DNA from: Promethearchaeota archaeon | GTDB taxonomy: Archaea > Asgardarchaeota > Lokiarchaeia > Sigyniarchaeales > SOKP01 | NCBI GenBank assembly: GCA_016839915.1 | Contig: JAEOTH010000199.1 | Coordinates: 1-37,187 of the forward strand | Direction of reading: 5' to 3' | Length of the DNA stretch: 37,187 nt | Shown here: positions 34,544 through 37,187 of the stretch, in pieces | How positions within the stretch are numbered: the stretch's first letter is position 1 | How the letters are laid out: the number at the start of each line of letters is the position of its first letter | The notes under the pieces: model-generated | What the model saw: only the letters and a program-made list of their open reading frames with translations | The model's database searches: none | Told to the model about the DNA's origin: nothing | Translations under genes and position numbers: made by a program

Positions 34544-35149
34544 TTATTTGCCATATCCACTAAATTCTTTACCCTTAGATAAAGCAAGCTCTTTTAACGG
34601 GGGAATTATTTCTTTATGTATTTTTTTAAAATCTATTCCACTCTCAAGCACAATACTTTGACTTCCTTCTCCTAAGAAATAAAATGTATAGAATGTTCGC
34701 TTGTATTGACGGTATCCTGTTATTTTTCTTTTTATTTCAATATTATCAAACTCAAACCAGCCAACTTGAAAAATAGGTTTGTTTGGTAAATCAATTATGA
34801 TTTTTTCTTCAGTTACTATAAATCTTCTGATTTTACCAGCACTAGGTACCAAAGACTTAACAAATACTGCCATAAAAAAAATAGCAAATGCACTAATAAG
34901 AAGCACTATAATGCCTCCAGCGCCCCATTTAATAAAACTGAATACTGTAAATATTATCAGCAGCATGGCTAGCCATGATATACAGCAGATACCGAATATT
35001 CGTGTTGATTTCAAAGTTTGAGAAATGTCTAATAAATTCTGAGATTCCTCTGTAAAACTATATCCACAATTGAAACAAACTTTATCACCTAGTTTGTTAA
35101 TCTTTGCACATTTAGGGCAAACAAGCTGAGTGTTTTTTTCACTTTCCAT
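34544..35149 (-). CDS. Zinc-ribbon membrane protein, unknown
   Basis: About 201 residues. An N-terminal zinc ribbon (CPKC near residue 11 and CFNC near 25), two hydrophobic helices (about 52-72 and 76-100), then a C-terminal beta-rich cytoplasmic domain (RFIVTEEKIIIDLPN, VGWFEFDNIEIKRK, YFLGEGSQSIVLESG) with a PH-like strand pattern. ATG 35149 (MESEKNTQLVCPKC) is preferred to TTG 35158. It diverges from the thermosome gene. The function is unknown. Confidence 0.65.
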   Translation of the reverse strand: MESEKNTQLVCPKCAKINKLGDKVCFNCGYSFTEESQNLLDISQTLKSTRIFGICCISWLAMLLIIFTVFSFIKWGAGGIIVLLISAFAIFFMAVFVKSLVPSAGKIRRFIVTEEKIIIDLPNKPIFQVGWFEFDNIEIKRKITGYRQYKRTFYTFYFLGEGSQSIVLESGIDFKKIHKEIIPPLKELALSKGKEFSGYGK

Positions 35150-35302
35150 TAGAATCAACTCAATTTAAGATAGATTTACACTTAAAAACTATATAAAAAA
35201 ATCAGTTTTCATATATAACTTTTTTTTAATAATTTCATTTAAGCGTTTTATGTTTCAAAATTCAAAATTCGTAAACTTTTTTAATTTTATGACTTAGAGA
35301 TC

Positions 35303-35312
35303 TATATAAATA
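35303..35312 (+). promoter_or_regulatory. TATA box of the thermosome gene
   Basis: TATATAAATA lies 45 bases before the thermosome ATG and is preceded by purine-rich AGAGATC, a possible BRE. A transcript starting about 25 bases downstream would carry a short leader that includes AGAGTGAA before the ATG. Confidence 0.5.
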
Positions 35313-35356
35313 AAATATTATTATTCAAAAATTATATTTACTAAGAGTGAAAAAAA

Positions 35357-37054
35357 ATGGCACAATTAGGCGGAACACCCGTATTAATAATGCGAGAAGG
35401 TACAGAAAGACAACGTGGAAGAGACGCAATGCAAAACAACATTGCTGCCGCAATTGTTATTGCTGAAGCTGTGAGAACTTCACTTGGACCCATGGGTATG
35501 GATAAGATGCTCGTAGACCAGTTTGGTGACGTTGTAATCACGAATGACGGCGCAACAATTTTAAAAGAAATTGATGTACAACATCCTGCTGCCAAAATGA
35601 TGGTCGAAGTCTCAAAAACCCAAGATTCAGAAGTTGGTGATGGAACAACAACATCAGTTATTCTTGCCGGAGAATTATTAAAGCGAGCTAAAAAATTGCT
35701 AGAACAAAAAATACATCCTACAGTAATTACTGAAGGATTTCGAAAAGCAGCAGATAAAGCTGTTGAGATTCTCTATGCAATATCAATAAATAGTGGTATT
35801 GATGACGAGGAAGGTTTAAAAAACGCTGCTATGACGTGTATGTCCAGTAAAATTGTATCTGAATCAAAAGTAAAGTTAGCTCAAATTTGTATGGATGCTA
35901 TTAAAGCTGTTGCTGAAAAATCTGAAGATGGAAAATGGACTGCTGATATAGAAAAAGTCCAAATTCAGAAGAAAGAGGGAGATTCAATTGATGATACCAG
36001 TTTAATTAAAGGTATTATCTTAGACAAAGAAGTTGTAAGCCCTGGAATGCCAAAAAGTGTTAGTGATGCTAAAATTTTGTTATTGCAGAGCGCGATAGAA
36101 ATTGAAAAAACTGAATTTGATGCCAAACTTCAAATCACAAGTCCAGAACAAATCCAACAATTTCTTGACGAAGAAGAACATATGCTAAGAACTATGGCCG
36201 AAAAAGTCGCAAATTCTGGAGCAAAAGTCGTTATCTGCCAAAAAGGAATCGATGATATGGCTCAACATTTCCTTACTAAAGCAGGAATTATGGCTGTCAG
36301 ACGAGTGAAAAAATCTGATATCGAAAAACTCGCTAAGGCTACCGGTGGTACAATTTTTACTAACCTTGATGATATTTCCAATGATAAACTTGGATGGGCT
36401 GGACTAGTCGAAGAACGTAAAATAATGAATGACTCATGGATTTTCATTGAAAAATGTAAAGACCCCAAATCTGTCGTGATTCTTATAAGAGGTGGAACTG
36501 AACTCGTCATTGATGAAGTTGAAAGAGCTATTCATGATGCCCTTTGCGTAGTTAGAGATGTTGTCGAAGATCAAAAACTTGTCGGCGGTGGTGGCGCTCC
36601 AGAAATTGAAACTGCCATCCAATTAAGAAAATATGCCTCTACTCTAGGCGGACGTGAACAACTTGCCGTAGAGATTTTCGCTGACTCACTTGATATCATC
36701 CCAAAAACTCTCGCTGAAAATGCTGGATTAGACCAAATCGACACACTCATGAAATTAAGAGCTGCTCATCAACAAGGTCATAAGTTTGCTGGTACCGATT
36801 TAGATACCGGAGACGTTGTCAATGATATGGCTAAAATTGGAGTTGTCGAACCAACTGTCGTAAAAGTTCAAGCTATAAAAAGCTCGACCGAAGCTACCTC
36901 CATGATTTTACGGATCGATGATGTAATCGCATCTGCTAAATCTGCAGGGATGCCTCCCGGTATGCCTCCTGGGGGAATGCCTCCGGGAATGGGTGGTATG
37001 GGTGGAATGGGTGGTATGGGAGGAATGGGCGGCCTTCCTCCAGGAATGATGTAA
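35357..37054 (+). CDS. Thermosome subunit (group II chaperonin)
   Basis: 565 residues. A CCT/thermosome with all hallmarks: [58 protein letters not shown] (ATPase loop), [10 protein letters not shown] and [14 protein letters not shown]. The C-terminus is a Gly-Met-Pro repeat tail ([15 protein letters not shown]) that projects into the folding chamber. It forms a double-ring ATP-driven folding machine in the cytosol. Codon use is more GC-rich than neighbours, as expected for high expression. It is a single gene with its own promoter. Confidence 0.97.
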   Translation: MAQLGGTPVLIMREGTERQRGRDAMQNNIAAAIVIAEAVRTSLGPMGMDKMLVDQFGDVVITNDGATILKEIDVQHPAAKMMVEVSKTQDSEVGDGTTTSVILAGELLKRAKKLLEQKIHPTVITEGFRKAADKAVEILYAISINSGIDDEEGLKNAAMTCMSSKIVSESKVKLAQICMDAIKAVAEKSEDGKWTADIEKVQIQKKEGDSIDDTSLIKGIILDKEVVSPGMPKSVSDAKILLLQSAIEIEKTEFDAKLQITSPEQIQQFLDEEEHMLRTMAEKVANSGAKVVICQKGIDDMAQHFLTKAGIMAVRRVKKSDIEKLAKATGGTIFTNLDDISNDKLGWAGLVEERKIMNDSWIFIEKCKDPKSVVILIRGGTELVIDEVERAIHDALCVVRDVVEDQKLVGGGGAPEIETAIQLRKYASTLGGREQLAVEIFADSLDIIPKTLAENAGLDQIDTLMKLRAAHQQGHKFAGTDLDTGDVVNDMAKIGVVEPTVVKVQAIKSSTEATSMILRIDDVIASAKSAGMPPGMPPGGMPPGMGGMGGMGGMGGMGGLPPGMM

Positions 37055-37090
37055 TTATTATTTTTTTTCTTTATTTATTTTTTATTTCTA
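37055..37090 (+). terminator. T-rich transcription terminator after the thermosome
   Basis: Immediately after the stop come several T-runs (TTTTTTTTCTTTATTTATTTTT) without a stem-loop, the usual archaeal intrinsic termination signal. Confidence 0.5.
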
Positions 37091-37144
37091 TCTATTCTTA
37101 TTAATTTAAACCTAATTTTAATATATAATTATATGAATTATTTT

Positions 37145-37187
37145 TTATAGTTCAGGTTCGTTGACTCCAAATGGTATCATTTCATCA
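37145..37187 (-). CDS. C-terminal end of a leftward gene (cut by window edge)
   Basis: Reading leftward from the right edge, one frame gives DEMIPFGVNEPEL before a TAA at 37145-37147. The other frames hit stops sooner. Only 13 residues are visible, so the product cannot be named. It converges with the thermosome gene. Confidence 0.4.
   Translation of the reverse strand, partial: DEMIPFGVNEPEL

Noticed and set aside
35341-35595. Leftward 84-residue frame at the thermosome 5' end
   Set aside because: It is antisense to the highly conserved chaperonin N-terminus.
36949-37051. Short GGTATGGG-like DNA repeats at the thermosome 3' end as a repeat array
   Set aside because: They encode the known Gly-Met-Pro tail of group II chaperonins and are not a separate element or CRISPR.

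Overview
The window is a low-GC, gene-dense archaeal chromosome segment that looks like an Asgard archaeon (Promethearchaeota, Lokiarchaeia-like); this is inferred from gene content only. Archaeal markers are a group II chaperonin, an archaeal-type ThrRS with its own editing domain, CTP-type riboflavin kinase plus RibL, TruD, Pth2, an Alba-like protein, eL40 and a CDP-alcohol phosphatidyltransferase with archaetidylinositol-phosphate-synthase character. Eukaryote-like features point to Asgard: a Ras/Arf-type small GTPase, two longin-like proteins, an Rpn11-like JAMM protease, a candidate BRO1-like helical protein, translin/TRAX and ribosomal protein eL38. I see no CRISPR array, rRNA, recognisable tRNA or intact insertion sequence.

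Layout. 1-4 kb: an edge gene, a decayed ORF with an in-frame stop, a longin-like/winged-helix protein, and a CheR - coiled coil - CheD fusion whose CheD part lacks its catalytic Cys. 4-7 kb: a phospholipid head-group synthase, then the leftward block translin - ribL - ribK (FMN to FAD). 7-10 kb: thrS, a HAD hydrolase and the small GTPase. 10.5-14.6 kb: a leftward membrane block of two paralogous HGSNAT/DUF1624-like acyltransferases flanking a GT87-like glycosyltransferase, probably for cell-surface or lipid-linked glycans. 14.7-17.3 kb: a four-helix membrane protein, a membrane-tethered ArsR-like regulator with no standard start codon, and a convergent MfnD-like ATP-grasp ligase.

17.5-25.2 kb: the BRO1-like candidate, small membrane and hypothetical proteins, an alpha/beta hydrolase, PRPP synthase, a UPF0200 kinase, the JAMM protease, an Alba-like protein, a 56-residue zinc ribbon, a VTT/DedA membrane protein and a cyclophilin-like protein. 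After a 0.5-kb stretch without an intact gene come a sugar nucleotidyltransferase, map and aspS (leftward, probably one operon), an orphan adenine-type DNA methyltransferase, a leftward translation block (zinc/KH-like protein - pth2 - truD), a second longin-like protein, eL38 and eL40 facing apart, a zinc-ribbon membrane protein, the thermosome and an edge gene.

The strongest candidates for undescribed biology are the CheR-CheD fusion next to a longin/winged-helix protein with no other chemotaxis genes in view, the membrane regulator that apparently needs a non-standard start or a frameshift, the BRO1-like protein, and the duplicated acyltransferase-glycosyltransferase block. Functions are read from motifs and general resemblance; no database search was possible.
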